Positions 1 through 8,186 of a DNA stretch of 52,621 nucleotides are shown here, piece by piece (positions within the stretch are counted from its first letter, which is position 1; each line of letters starts with the position of its first letter). Origin of the DNA: Rhodovarius lipocyclicus (GTDB taxonomy: Bacteria; Pseudomonadota; Alphaproteobacteria; Acetobacterales; Acetobacteraceae). The notes beneath the pieces are model-generated. The model searched no databases. It saw nothing but the letters and a program-made list of their open reading frames with translations, and had not been told where the DNA came from. The position numbers and the translations under genes were made by a program. Where the stretch lies: contig NZ_JAAABL010000024.1 in the NCBI RefSeq assembly GCF_009900765.1, positions 1-52,621 on the forward strand, written 5' to 3'.

Positions 1-94
1 CGGTGAGATCGGCCGCGAACAGCTTGGCGAACAGCCGGAACTGGGGCTCGGAAAGTTTGGAACTTTTGACGTACCGGTTCACAAGTCTTTTCAT
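1..94 (-). CDS. IS1595-family-like transposase, N-terminal fragment cut by window edge
   Basis: The minus strand from 94 reads MKRLVNRYVKSSKLSEPQFR and continues into a leucine/alanine-rich helix ending in ADLT at the window edge. The pattern of a short basic leader, a K/RSSKLSE motif, FR and then LFA.DLT is what I know from the N-termini of IS1595-type (ISXO2-like) transposases. Only 31 residues are visible, so the DDE/N catalytic domain cannot be checked. The upstream sequence (95-180) is AT-rich compared with everything around it, as expected of inserted DNA, with a weak AAAGG ribosome site. The family call rests on recall of the motif, not a search. Confidence 0.55.
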   Translation of the reverse strand, partial: MKRLVNRYVKSSKLSEPQFRLFAKLFAADLT

Positions 95-223
95 AGCATT
101 AGCGACCTTTCAGACGCTCGTGCTAGTTGAGACCCATAATTGATATTATTGTATAAATTTACATGAAAAGCCTTCGCAGGCCCCGCACGGCCCCCAAACC
201 GATAAAAAGTAATGGGAGAGTTT
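95..223. other. AT-rich leader of the left-edge IS
   Basis: There is no gene here. The stretch around 135-170 is unusually AT-rich for this genome and could hold the promoter of the minus-strand transposase. The outer end of the IS probably lies between about 180 and 235, but with the other end outside the window I cannot define the terminal inverted repeat or target duplication. Confidence 0.4.
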
Positions 224-247
224 GAGAGGGAAAGTCATTTCCCTCTC
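224..247 (-). terminator. Perfect 10-bp inverted repeat spanning the GNAT stop codon
   Basis: GAGAGGGAAA (224-233) and TTTCCCTCTC (238-247) are perfect inverted repeats around the loop GTCA. The stop codon of the acetyltransferase (235-237) sits in the loop. It could act as a transcription-ending hairpin for the minus-strand gene, although no U-run follows on that strand. It may instead be part of the end of the adjacent IS. Confidence 0.4.
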
Positions 248-696
248 AACGGGTGCTCGAGGGCGGCGCCCTCGATCTGCCTGTAGAACCGCAGCGCCTG
301 ATCCTGAAACCCCAGCCGCCGGTAGAACGCATGCGCCGCCGGCCGGTGCATACCGCTGGTCAGTTCCAGCGCCTCGCACCCGCCTGCCGCCGCCAGTTCC
401 TCCGCCGCGTCGATCAGCAGCCGCCCCAGCCCGGTGCCGCGCTCGTTTTCCTCTACCACCAGGGCGGTGATGCGCGCGATGCGGTACGACCAGTGCAGCG
501 TGTGCATCATGTGCAGCGCGACCAGCCCCACCGGGGTGCCGTCGCGTTCGGCCACCAGCACCGGGTCGTCGCCGGTGGCCAGCAGCCGGGCCAGATTCTG
601 CGTCACCGCCGGGCCTTCCCAGGCATAGCCCAGCTGATGCAGCAGCGGCACCAGCGCCGGGCCATCGGCCGGGATCACCGGCCGGATCGCCAGCAT
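235..696 (-). CDS. GNAT-family N-acetyltransferase
   Basis: The 153-residue product has the GNAT layout: N-terminal IRPVIPADGPAL segment, central strands ending ITALVVEENERG, acetyl-CoA pyrophosphate loop R86-G-T-G-L-G91, and a C-terminal PAAHAFYRRLGF motif typical of the last helix and strand. It should transfer an acetyl group from acetyl-CoA to an unknown amine in the cytoplasm. The start at 696 is chosen because its ATG overlaps the TGA of the upstream hydrolase (TGATG), implying translational coupling; longer upstream readings run back into that hydrolase. Its last codons lie in a perfect inverted repeat beside an IS end, so the C-terminus may have been altered by the insertion. Substrate unknown. 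Confidence 0.85.
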   Translation of the reverse strand: MLAIRPVIPADGPALVPLLHQLGYAWEGPAVTQNLARLLATGDDPVLVAERDGTPVGLVALHMMHTLHWSYRIARITALVVEENERGTGLGRLLIDAAEELAAAGGCEALELTSGMHRPAAHAFYRRLGFQDQALRFYRQIEGAALEHPLRGK

Positions 697-1571
697 CAGC
701 GCACGATCCCGCCCGACTGGCTGGCCGGGATGCGGTTGCGCCAGGTGCCGGCATCGACATGGGTGATGAAGTCCAGCACGGCGCGGTTGAAGGCGTCCGG
801 GTCCTCGATGTTCATGGTGTGCCCGCATTTCGGCATCACCAGCAGGGCCGAGGATTTGATGGTGCGCTTGAGGTAGATGCTGGCCTCCAGCGTCGGGTCG
901 TCCTCATCGCCGGCGACGATGAAGGTGGGCAGGGCCAGCTTCTCGAAATCCGCCTTCAGGTCGAACAGGGAAGGGCGGCGAAGCTGCACGCCGCGCTGGG
1001 TCAGATAGCTGCCGGTGGTGTCGTGCTCGCGCAGCTGGCGCTCGAACTCCGCGAAGCCGCGCGGATCCTTTTCCTCATAGACCAGCCGGGTGGGGCCGCG
1101 GGCGTAGATGGCGCCGAAGCGGTCCATGCCCAGCTCCTTGATGCGCGCGGTGTTGGCCTCGGTCTCGGCCTTGAACTGCTCGCGCTTGGCGGGGTCGGCG
1201 CCATAGCCGACGCCGGCCGCCGTCAGGCTCCGCGCCAGTTCGGGGTGGCGCAGGCCCAGGTGCAGCGTGGCGAAGGCGCCCATGGACAGCCCCACCACAT
1301 GCGCGCGGCCAAGGTTCAGCCCCTTGATGACGGCCGCGATGTCATCCGCCGCATGGGCCTGGCTGTAGGAGGCCTCGTCCTGCGGGATGTCGCTGGGGGT
1401 GTAGCCGCGCGCGGAATAGGTGATGCAGCGGTAGCGCCGTCCGAAGAAGCGCATCTGCAATTCCCAGCTGCGCCAGTCCCCCGCGTATTCGTGGACGAAG
1501 ACGATGGGCGTGCCCTCGCCGGTTTCCTCGTAATACAGGCCCACGCCATCATCGGTGGTGATCTTCGGCAT
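696..1571 (-). CDS. Alpha/beta hydrolase
   Basis: This 291-residue cytoplasmic alpha/beta hydrolase has the nucleophile elbow G94-L-S96-M-G, an acid at D222 in VAGDEDD and the histidine at H251 in CGHTMN, so the catalytic triad looks complete. The N-terminus (DGVGLYYEETGEGTPIVFVH) is typical of esterases and haloperoxidase-like hydrolases. The start at 1571 follows a GAGGGAAG ribosome site; an upstream ATG at 1643 would run into the divergent CoA-transferase leader. It is divergent from the CoA-transferase (93-bp gap) and coupled to the GNAT gene downstream. Substrate not predictable. Confidence 0.88.
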   Translation of the reverse strand: MPKITTDDGVGLYYEETGEGTPIVFVHEYAGDWRSWELQMRFFGRRYRCITYSARGYTPSDIPQDEASYSQAHAADDIAAVIKGLNLGRAHVVGLSMGAFATLHLGLRHPELARSLTAAGVGYGADPAKREQFKAETEANTARIKELGMDRFGAIYARGPTRLVYEEKDPRGFAEFERQLREHDTTGSYLTQRGVQLRRPSLFDLKADFEKLALPTFIVAGDEDDPTLEASIYLKRTIKSSALLVMPKCGHTMNIEDPDAFNRAVLDFITHVDAGTWRNRIPASQSGGIVR

Positions 1572-1663
1572 CGCGCGCTTCCCTCTTGGCCGGGCGCAGC
1601 ATGGTGCGGGGGTGACAGGTCGGCAATCCCGTGATGAAACCATGGGCCAGGAGAAACAGCCTC
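1572..1663. promoter_or_regulatory. Divergent promoter region
   Basis: These 92 bases separate the divergent hydrolase/GNAT unit and the CoA-transferase/hydrolase unit and must hold both promoters. An AGGAG ribosome site lies just upstream of 1664. I see no convincing -35/-10 pair or operator. Confidence 0.4.
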
Positions 1664-2887
1664 ATGCCCGATACCGTTACCGCCCCCGAAAACACCGGTC
1701 CGCTCAAGGGCCTGCGCGTGCTGGACCTGACGCGCGTGCTGGCGGGGCCCACCTGCACCCAGATGCTGGGCGACCTGGGCGCCGAGGTCATCAAGATCGA
1801 GCGCCCCGAGGCCGGCGACGACACCCGCGGCTTCGCCCCCCCCTTCGTGCCCAACACGCGGGAGAGCGCGTATTTCGTCGGCGTAAACCGCAACAAGAAG
1901 TCCGTCACGGTGGACATCGCCAGCGCCCAGGGCCAGGCGCTGATCCTGAAGCTGCTGGAAAGCTGCGACATCCTGGCCGAGAACTTCAAGGTGGGCGCGC
2001 TGGCCAAGTACGGCCTCGGCTATGAGCAGCTGTCGAAGAAATTCCCGCGCCTGATCTACTGCTCGATCACCGGCTTCGGGCAGACCGGCCCCTACGCGCC
2101 GCGCCCGGGCTATGACGCGCTGATCCAGGCGATGGGCGGCATCATGTCCCTGACCGGTGAGCCCGGCGGTTCCCCGCAGAAGGCCGGCGTGCCGGTGGCG
2201 GATTTGTTCGCGGGGCTGTACGGCTGCATCGGCATCCTGTCGGCGCTGAACCACCGGCACGCGACCGGCCAGGGCCAGCACATCGACATCGGCATGCTGG
2301 ACACCCATGTGGCGTGGCTGGCGAACCAGGGCTCCAACTTCCTGTCCACCGGCGAGAACCCGCCGCGCCTGGGCAACCAGCACCCCAACATCGCGCCGTA
2401 CCAGGAATTCCCGTCCAAGGACGGCTACCTGATCCTGGCCGTGGGCAATGACCCGACCTTCGAGCGCTTCTGCAAGAATTTCGGCCAGGAGCATCTGCTG
2501 GCCGATGAGCGCTTCGCCACCAACCCCAAGCGCGTCGAGAACCGCCAGCTGGTGACGGACACGCTGACGCCCCTGATGAAGTCCAAGACCACCGCCGAGT
2601 GGATCAAGGAGCTTGAGGCGCTGAAGATCGCCTGCGGGCCGATCAACACGCTGAAGGATGTGTTCAGCGACCCGCATGTGATCGCGCGCAACATGGTGCT
2701 GGAGATGGACCATGCCTCGGGTGCCCGCGTGAAGGTCACGGCCAACCCGGTGAAGCTGTCGGCCACGCCGCCCAGCTACCGCTCCGCCGCCCCGGTGCTG
2801 GGGCAGCACAACGCCGAGGTGCTGCAGGGCATCCTGGGCATGAGCGAGGCCGAGGTCGCGGCGCTCAAGGACAAGGGCATCATCTGA
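1664..2887 (+). CDS. CaiB/BaiF (family III) CoA-transferase
   Basis: This 407-residue family III CoA-transferase moves CoA between carboxylic acids. Family signatures are N-terminal LKGLRVLDLTRVLAGP, then LGDLGAEVIKIE, NKKSVTVDI, SITGFGQTGPY and P-V-A-D180, where D180 matches the catalytic aspartate that forms the acyl-enzyme anhydride. The length is normal for the family. The start at 1664 is set by AGGAG about ten bases upstream rather than by the in-frame ATG at 1631. The stop overlaps the next hydrolase (TGATG), so the two are likely co-translated and may act on the same acid or ester. The acid substrate cannot be read from sequence. Confidence 0.9.
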   Translation: MPDTVTAPENTGPLKGLRVLDLTRVLAGPTCTQMLGDLGAEVIKIERPEAGDDTRGFAPPFVPNTRESAYFVGVNRNKKSVTVDIASAQGQALILKLLESCDILAENFKVGALAKYGLGYEQLSKKFPRLIYCSITGFGQTGPYAPRPGYDALIQAMGGIMSLTGEPGGSPQKAGVPVADLFAGLYGCIGILSALNHRHATGQGQHIDIGMLDTHVAWLANQGSNFLSTGENPPRLGNQHPNIAPYQEFPSKDGYLILAVGNDPTFERFCKNFGQEHLLADERFATNPKRVENRQLVTDTLTPLMKSKTTAEWIKELEALKIACGPINTLKDVFSDPHVIARNMVLEMDHASGARVKVTANPVKLSATPPSYRSAAPVLGQHNAEVLQGILGMSEAEVAALKDKGII

Positions 2888-3738
2888 TGGGCGCACCCTC
2901 CCCCTCGATCGGCGGTTTCCTCTCGCCCTTCGAGGGCGGGGGGGTGATGCTGCGATGGCACGAATGGGGGCCGGCCGATGGCCGCCCCGTGGTCTGCGTG
3001 CATGGGCTGACCCGCAACGGGCGGGATTTCGACGTGCTGGCGGCGGCGCTCGCCGCCGAGGGCCGGCGGGTGCTCTGCCTGGACGTGCCGGGGCGCGGCA
3101 TCTCCGCCTGGCTGCCGCTGGGCACGCAATACATCGTGCCGGTCTATGTCGGGCTGATCGCGCCGCTGCTGGCCAGCCTGGGCGAGTATGACTGGGTCGG
3201 CACCTCCATGGGCGGGCTGATCGGCATGGGGCTGGCGGGGCTGCCCGGCCCCGGCCCGCGCCGGATGGTGCTGAACGACATCGGCCCCTTCGTGCCCGTC
3301 GCCTCGCTGGAGCGCATCCGCGATTATCTCTCCCAGCCGCCGGTGGAATTCACCGCGCTGGAGCAGGTGGAGGCCTATCTGCGCCGCGTCCATGCGCCCT
3401 TCGGCCCGCTGACCGATGCCGAGTGGCGCCACATGGCCACCCACAGCGCGCACCGCACGCCTGGCGGCGGCTGGCGCCTGCATTACGACCCGCGCATCGT
3501 GGAGCCGATGGGCATGGGCCCGCTGGCCGATGTGGATCTCTGGGCGCTGTGGCCCTGGGTTTCGGCCCGGCCCACCCTGGTGATCCGGGGTGAGAGCAGC
3601 GACCTGCTGCTGCCCGGCACCGCCCGCCAGATGGCCGAGCCCGAGACCGTGACGCTGGCCACCATCCCCGGCTGCGGCCATGCGCCCGCCCTGATGGAGG
3701 CGGGCCAGGTGCGGCTGATCCAGGACTTTCTGCGGTAA
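2887..3738 (+). CDS. Alpha/beta hydrolase coupled to the CoA-transferase
   Basis: The product is 283 residues if translation starts at the ATG overlapping the upstream TGA. A second candidate start is the ATG at 2947, which gives the family-like N-terminus MLRWHEWGPADGRPVVCVHG and has GAGG upstream; the first 20 residues are low-complexity and may be untranslated. The nucleophile elbow is G105-T-S107-M-G-G, the acid lies in RGESSD and the histidine in GCGHAP. Likely an esterase, thioesterase or lactonase-type enzyme working with the CoA-transferase. Substrate unknown. Confidence 0.85.
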   Translation: MGAPSPSIGGFLSPFEGGGVMLRWHEWGPADGRPVVCVHGLTRNGRDFDVLAAALAAEGRRVLCLDVPGRGISAWLPLGTQYIVPVYVGLIAPLLASLGEYDWVGTSMGGLIGMGLAGLPGPGPRRMVLNDIGPFVPVASLERIRDYLSQPPVEFTALEQVEAYLRRVHAPFGPLTDAEWRHMATHSAHRTPGGGWRLHYDPRIVEPMGMGPLADVDLWALWPWVSARPTLVIRGESSDLLLPGTARQMAEPETVTLATIPGCGHAPALMEAGQVRLIQDFLR

Positions 3739-3805
3739 ATCGGGCGCTGGCGGGCCTGCCGCTCCTCGCCGCCGGCAGGGCGGCGCGGCTGCTTGGCCCA
3801 TTCAT

Positions 3806-3830
3806 AAAAAAGGGGGGCCGGAGCCCCCCT
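3806..3830 (-). terminator. Rho-independent terminator of the secreted-protein gene
   Basis: The GGGGGGC/GCCCCCC stem (3812-3818 with 3823-3829) has a CGGA loop and is followed on the minus strand by a run of U (A-run at 3806-3811 on the plus strand). It sits directly downstream of the stop at 3838. Confidence 0.85.
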
Positions 3831-3837
3831 CAAACCC

Positions 3838-4479
3838 TCAGCGCCAGGTGATGGTGCTGACGGAGCAGGTCTCCATGCCCCGGCGGTCCTGCGCGGCGCC
3901 GTTCATGTACACCACGCGGATGTCGGTCATGCAGCCCAGGCCGCCCGGCATGTTGATGTACAGGCTGCCGCCCGGGTTCAGCACGCTGGACCCCAGCCGG
4001 TCCGGCCCCCAGTTCGAGAGCTGGGAGGAGGAGGCGTAGATCTCACGGATGGTGGTGCCCGTGGCGTTCACCAGCGTGAAGGAGGGGTTGCCGCTGACCG
4101 CCCCCCCGCCGATCACGGCACCCGCGCCCGCGCCCGGCTGCTGGTACACGCCGCCGCCGCCGAAGGCGATGCGCGTGATGTTGCAGGCGTTCACCCCCAT
4201 GCGGGTGGCTTCCCGGCCCGACTGGTACACCACCCGCACATCCAGGATGCAGTCGCCGAAGGTGGGGGTGACGAACACCTGGTTGCCGGCCGGCAGCACG
4301 CTGGAACCCAGGATGTCCGGCCCCCAGTTCTGCACGCGGGAGGACGAGACATAGGCCTCGCGAATCACCTCGCCGGAGTTGTTCACCAGATAGAAGCGGT
4401 TCTGGGCATGGGCCGGCGCCAGCGCACCGAGGCCCAAAAGAACGGCGAAAGCCACGAAGGCACGGCGCATCAGGCGCAT
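3838..4479 (-). CDS. Secreted protein with two tandem beta-rich domains
   Basis: The 213-residue precursor has a Sec signal peptide (MRLMRR, hydrophobic core, APAHAQ). Two copies of one domain of about 80 residues follow, at roughly 27-107 and 132-213, joined by a Gly-rich linker. Each copy contains LVN.(S/T)G..IRE.Y.SSS...NWGPD.LGSSVL, then an aromatic strand, a cysteine, D(V/I)RVVY and a final cysteine, suggesting one disulfide per domain. The start at 4479 follows AAGGAGG. I know this domain from alphaproteobacterial exported hypothetical proteins but not with an assigned role; a periplasmic or surface binding role is a guess. Its own terminator lies just downstream. Confidence 0.75.
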   Translation of the reverse strand: MRLMRRAFVAFAVLLGLGALAPAHAQNRFYLVNNSGEVIREAYVSSSRVQNWGPDILGSSVLPAGNQVFVTPTFGDCILDVRVVYQSGREATRMGVNACNITRIAFGGGGVYQQPGAGAGAVIGGGAVSGNPSFTLVNATGTTIREIYASSSQLSNWGPDRLGSSVLNPGGSLYINMPGGLGCMTDIRVVYMNGAAQDRRGMETCSVSTITWR

Positions 4480-4617
4480 GAGCGAAATCCTCCTTCATTC
4501 CGGGGCATGATTTTGCCCCAACACTCTGGAACAAAACCTAACAGCCAGGACACATGTCAGCCAAGCGCCTACACGAAGCGCCCGGGACGTGCATCACTCA
4601 GTTCAAGGAGAATCCCG
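4480..4617. promoter_or_regulatory. Divergent promoter region
   Basis: This gap separates the minus-strand secreted protein and plus-strand gamma-glutamyltransferase. It contains AGGAGG for the minus gene (about 4488-4494), AAGGAG for the plus gene (4605-4610) and a GGGGCA/TGCCCC inverted repeat near 4501-4518. Promoter boxes are not clear by eye. Confidence 0.4.
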
Positions 4618-6243
4618 ATGCGCCCCAGCCGTTGCCTGCCCGAGCCACACGCCATGATCGTGGCCCCACAACCGGAAGCCGTGGAGGCGGGCACCGAGAT
4701 CCTGCGCGCCGGCGGCAATGCGCTGGATGCCGCCATCGGCTGCGCCCTGGCCCAGGGCGTGGTGGACCCGATGATGTGCGGTCTGGGGGGCCTCGGCGTC
4801 GCGCATCTGTTCGACCCCGCGACCGGCCGGCATGAGGTGTGGGATGGCCTGTCCACCTGCCCCGCCGCCGCGCGGGAGGACATGTTCGCCAGCCGCTTCC
4901 AGCGCGAATGCAGCGACGGCTATGGCTATGTGCTGTCGGATTTCGCCAATGAGCTGGGGCATGAGGCGGTGACGGTGCCCGGCATCCTGGCCAATTTCGC
5001 CGCCGCCCACGCCGCGGCCGGCCGCCTGCCCTGGCGGGAGCTCTTCGCCCCCGCCATGGCGCTGGCGCGCGAGGGCTGGCTGGTGCGCCCGCATGTCGCG
5101 GCCATGTTCCATCTGGATGAGGCGGGCTATGGCCGCCTGCCTTATCAGCGCAAGCTGGCCTTCACTCAACAGGGCGCCGCGCTCTACTGCCGCCCGGACG
5201 GCACGCCCAAGCGCGTGGGCGACAAGGTGGTGAACCCCGCGCTCGCCGACACGCTGGAGACCATTGCCCGCGACGGTGCCGATGCCTTCTATCGCGGCGA
5301 CATCGCGGCCGCGATCGTGGCCGACATGGCGGCCCATGGCGGCCTCATCACCCGCGCGGACCTGGAGAATTTCCGCCCCCGGCGGGAGGCCTCGCTCTCC
5401 ATCCCCTATCGCGGCCGGCGCATCGCCCTGCCGCCGCCGCCCGCCGGCGGCATCTTCGTGGCGGAGATGCTGCGCATCCTGGAACGCTTCGACCTGGTCT
5501 CGCTCGGCCACAACAGCGCCGAGTACATCCGCATCGTGGCCGAGGCGATGCTGATCGCGGGCCGCGACAAGGACGAGCACATCGGCGACCCGGATTTCGC
5601 CCCGGCACCGCTGGAGATGCTGCTCTCCGACCAATACGCCGATGCCTGCGCCCTGGGCATCGTGGCCGGCCGCCGCACCAGCCTGACGCGCCTGCCGGAG
5701 CCCACGGGCACCACCACCATCTCCTGCGTCGATGCCGATGGCATGGTGGTGTCGCTGACCCACACGCTGGGCCTGCCCTCGGGCGTGATGCCCGGGGGGA
5801 TGGGTTTCATGCTGAACGGGGCGATGAACTGGTACGACCCGCGCCCGGGCCGGGCGGGCTCCATCGCGCCGGGCAAGCGGCGCTATTCCTCCATGTCTCC
5901 CAGCATCGTGTTCGAGGGCGACACGCCCGTGGCCACGCTGGGCGCGCCGGGCGGTGCCTGGATCGGCGTGGCGGTCGGCCAGGCGCTGTTGAACCTGCTC
6001 GACTGGGGCATGACCATGCAGGAGGCCGTCAGCGCGCCCCGCTTCTCCGCGACCTCGGAGGTGATCGACCTGTCCAACCGCATCCCCCGCGCGGTGGAAC
6101 GGGAATTGCGGGCCATGGACTACCAGGTGAAGCGCCACGCCATCAGCTACGCCTTCGCGGCCGTCCACGGGATCTCGATGTGGGACGGCAAGCTGGAAGG
6201 CGGGGCGGACCCGCAGCGGGATGGATACCCGGGGGGCGTGTAG
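4618..6243 (+). CDS. Gamma-glutamyltransferase family protein
   Basis: The 541-residue product is of the Ntn-hydrolase gamma-glutamyltransferase family, which transfers or hydrolyses the gamma-glutamyl group of glutathione-like amides. The N-terminus has the family EAGTEILRAGGNALDAA and MCGLGG segments. The self-cleavage and nucleophile region is P-T-G-T-T-T-I-S-C-V-D-A-D-G, where a threonine becomes the new N-terminus of the small subunit. The start at 4618 has AAGGAG seven bases upstream. No signal peptide is visible at this start, so it may be cytoplasmic, unlike the classical periplasmic Ggt. A structured intergenic repeat follows the gene. Confidence 0.88.
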   Translation: MRPSRCLPEPHAMIVAPQPEAVEAGTEILRAGGNALDAAIGCALAQGVVDPMMCGLGGLGVAHLFDPATGRHEVWDGLSTCPAAAREDMFASRFQRECSDGYGYVLSDFANELGHEAVTVPGILANFAAAHAAAGRLPWRELFAPAMALAREGWLVRPHVAAMFHLDEAGYGRLPYQRKLAFTQQGAALYCRPDGTPKRVGDKVVNPALADTLETIARDGADAFYRGDIAAAIVADMAAHGGLITRADLENFRPRREASLSIPYRGRRIALPPPPAGGIFVAEMLRILERFDLVSLGHNSAEYIRIVAEAMLIAGRDKDEHIGDPDFAPAPLEMLLSDQYADACALGIVAGRRTSLTRLPEPTGTTTISCVDADGMVVSLTHTLGLPSGVMPGGMGFMLNGAMNWYDPRPGRAGSIAPGKRRYSSMSPSIVFEGDTPVATLGAPGGAWIGVAVGQALLNLLDWGMTMQEAVSAPRFSATSEVIDLSNRIPRAVERELRAMDYQVKRHAISYAFAAVHGISMWDGKLEGGADPQRDGYPGGV

Positions 6244-6268
6244 CGCGGGCAGGGGAGGGCGCCAGTCA

Positions 6269-6494
6269 GGGGCTCCGCCCCCGACACCCCCGCCAGGACC
6301 GTGCTCGGTCCTGGACCTAGAGCAGTTGGGCGCTACATTCTGGAAACGTGGTTCCTATTGATTTTAATAATGAAAATGGCGCCCCGCCTGCCAGGATGAA
6401 GCGCCAATTCCTGGGTTCCAAGGGCCTTTCGGCCTTTGGCGGGGATGCAAGGGGCAGAGCCCCTTGCTGGGGGCTCCGGGGGCAACGCCCCCGC
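6269..6494 (+). repeat. Structured intergenic repeat, copy A
   Basis: This copy fills the 252-base gap between ggt and pdxJ. Features shared with copies near 31632 and 52275: a first hairpin CAGGACCG-TGCT-CGGTCCTG (6294-6313), a short AT-rich block containing TTTTAATAATGAAAA, a second hairpin bounded by GGCGC/GCGCC, a third hairpin CCAAGGGCC-TTTC-GGCCTTTGG (6418-6439), and GC-rich tail inverted repeats. No ORF is supported. It lies tail-to-tail between convergent genes and may also end transcription. Confidence 0.75.
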
Positions 6495-6495
6495 C

Positions 6496-7215
6496 TCACC
6501 CCCTCGCCGCGGCGATGATCCCCTTGAAGCGCGCGATCACGGCCGGCAGCCCTTCGAACACGCTGGCCGAGATCAGGAAATGCCCGATCGACACTTCCGC
6601 GATCTCGGGCAGGGCGGCGACCGGCGGCAGGGTCTCGAAGCTGAGGCCATGGCCCGCGTGGCACAGCAGCCCTTCGGCCTTGGCGGCCTGGGCGGCGGCG
6701 GTGATGCGGGCCAGCTGGTCGGCCCGGCGTTCGGGCGCGCCTTCGGCGTAGCTGCCGGTGTGCAGTTCCACCGCCTGGGCGCCCAGGCGTTTGGCGGCGC
6801 GGATGGCTTCCGGCTCGGGTTCGACGAACAGGCTGACCTCGACGCCCGCGGCGGTCAGCCGCGCGATGGCCTCGGCCAGGAAGGGGGCGGGGTTCAGCAC
6901 TTCCAGGCCGCCCTCGGTGGTCAGTTCCTGGCGCTTCTCGGGCACGATGCAGCAGGCCTCAGGGCGCAGTTTCTCGGCGAAGGCGACCATTTCCTCGGTG
7001 GCCGCCATCTCGAAGTTCAGGCGGCAGGGCACCTCGGCGCGCACGGCCAGCACGTCCGCGTCGCGGATGTGCCGGCGGTCCTCCCGCAGGTGCATGGTGA
7101 TGCCGTCGGCGCCCGATGCCATGCACAGCCGCGCGGCCTCGACCGGGGAGGGGAAGGTGCCGCCGCGCGCGTTGCGCAGGGTGGCGACGTGATCGACATT
7201 GACCGAAAGGCGCAT
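6496..7215 (-). CDS. pdxJ: Pyridoxine 5'-phosphate synthase PdxJ
   Basis: The 239-residue TIM-barrel enzyme condenses 3-amino-2-oxopropyl phosphate with deoxyxylulose 5-phosphate to pyridoxine 5'-phosphate in the DXP-dependent vitamin B6 pathway. Diagnostic segments are the N-terminus LSVNVDHVATLRNARGG, DGITMHLREDRRHI, the Glu-containing NFEMAAT segment, AQAVELHTGSYAEG and a C-terminal GHGLS plus EVSIGHFLISAS phosphate-binding end. The length is normal. Its ATG overlaps the stop of pdxA (TGATG), so the two consecutive pathway enzymes are coupled. Confidence 0.97.
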   Translation of the reverse strand: MRLSVNVDHVATLRNARGGTFPSPVEAARLCMASGADGITMHLREDRRHIRDADVLAVRAEVPCRLNFEMAATEEMVAFAEKLRPEACCIVPEKRQELTTEGGLEVLNPAPFLAEAIARLTAAGVEVSLFVEPEPEAIRAAKRLGAQAVELHTGSYAEGAPERRADQLARITAAAQAAKAEGLLCHAGHGLSFETLPPVAALPEIAEVSIGHFLISASVFEGLPAVIARFKGIIAAARG

Positions 7216-8186
7216 CAGGAACTCCGATGTTCCGCGAGGGAGCGCGCCAGCCGCAGCGCGGCCAGCAGCGAGGAAGGGTTGGCCACGCCCCGGCCCGCGA
7301 TATCCAGCGCGGTGCCGTGGTCGGGGCTGGTGCGGATGATGGAAAGCCCGAGCGTGACGTTCACGCCGCCATCCATGTCCAGCGTCTTGATCGGGATCAG
7401 CGCCTGGTCGTGATACAGGCAGATCGCCACATCCATGCGCGGCCGGGCATGGGCGGTGAACATGGTGTCCGGCGGCAGCGGGCCGCGCGCGTCGATGCCG
7501 AGCGCTTGTAGGGCCGCGACGGCGGGGGCCACGATCTCGATATCCTCGCGCCCCATGGTCCCGGCCTCCCCGGCATGGGGGTTCAGGCCGGCGATGGCCA
7601 GGCGGGGCCGGGCGATGCCGAAATCCCGCACCAGCCCGTCATGGGTGATGCGGGCGGTTTCCACGATCAGCTCCGGCGTCAGCCGCGCGATGGCGCTGCG
7701 CAGCGATTCGTGGATGGTCACCGGCACCACGCGCAGCTCCTCGCTGGCCAGCAGCATGACGGGGCGGGCGGCGACGGGGGCCAGCGCGTGCAGGAATTCC
7801 GTGTGGCCCGGATAGGGGAAGCCGGTGCCGGTGAGGACGGATTTCTGGATCGGGTTGGTGACGACCGCGCCCACGCGCCCAGCCTGGGCCAGGGCCACCG
7901 CGGCCTCGATGCTGGCGATCACGGCGGGGGCGTTGGCCGGGTCCAGCACGCCGGGGCGGGGCCGGGCGGGCAGGGGGGTGTGCAGCACCGGCAGGCCGGC
8001 GGCGAAGGCGGCGGGGGCTTGCTCCGGACTGTCCACGCGCACCACCGGTACGCCCTGGATGGCCTCGGCATCGCCCAGGAACACGAAGCCCGGGCCCCCC
8101 GCGCCGCGCAGCGCGGCCCAGGCCTTGGCCGCGACCTCCGCGCCGATGCCCGCGGGTTCGCCCATGGTGAGTGCGAGCGGCTTCAC
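7215..8186 (-). CDS. pdxA: 4-hydroxythreonine-4-phosphate dehydrogenase PdxA
   Basis: The 323-residue NAD-dependent enzyme oxidises 4-phosphohydroxy-L-threonine to the substrate used by PdxJ. It opens with [14 protein letters not shown], the family start, and has the metal-binding histidine regions ([27 protein letters not shown]) and the GTALDIAG end. The start is GTG at 8186, forming GTGA with the stop of the upstream PLP-enzyme gene; an ATG 21 bases further in would remove the first conserved strand. Together with pdxJ this links B6 cofactor synthesis to a PLP-dependent enzyme. Confidence 0.96.
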   Translation of the reverse strand: MKPLALTMGEPAGIGAEVAAKAWAALRGAGGPGFVFLGDAEAIQGVPVVRVDSPEQAPAAFAAGLPVLHTPLPARPRPGVLDPANAPAVIASIEAAVALAQAGRVGAVVTNPIQKSVLTGTGFPYPGHTEFLHALAPVAARPVMLLASEELRVVPVTIHESLRSAIARLTPELIVETARITHDGLVRDFGIARPRLAIAGLNPHAGEAGTMGREDIEIVAPAVAALQALGIDARGPLPPDTMFTAHARPRMDVAICLYHDQALIPIKTLDMDGGVNVTLGLSIIRTSPDHGTALDIAGRGVANPSSLLAALRLARSLAEHRSS

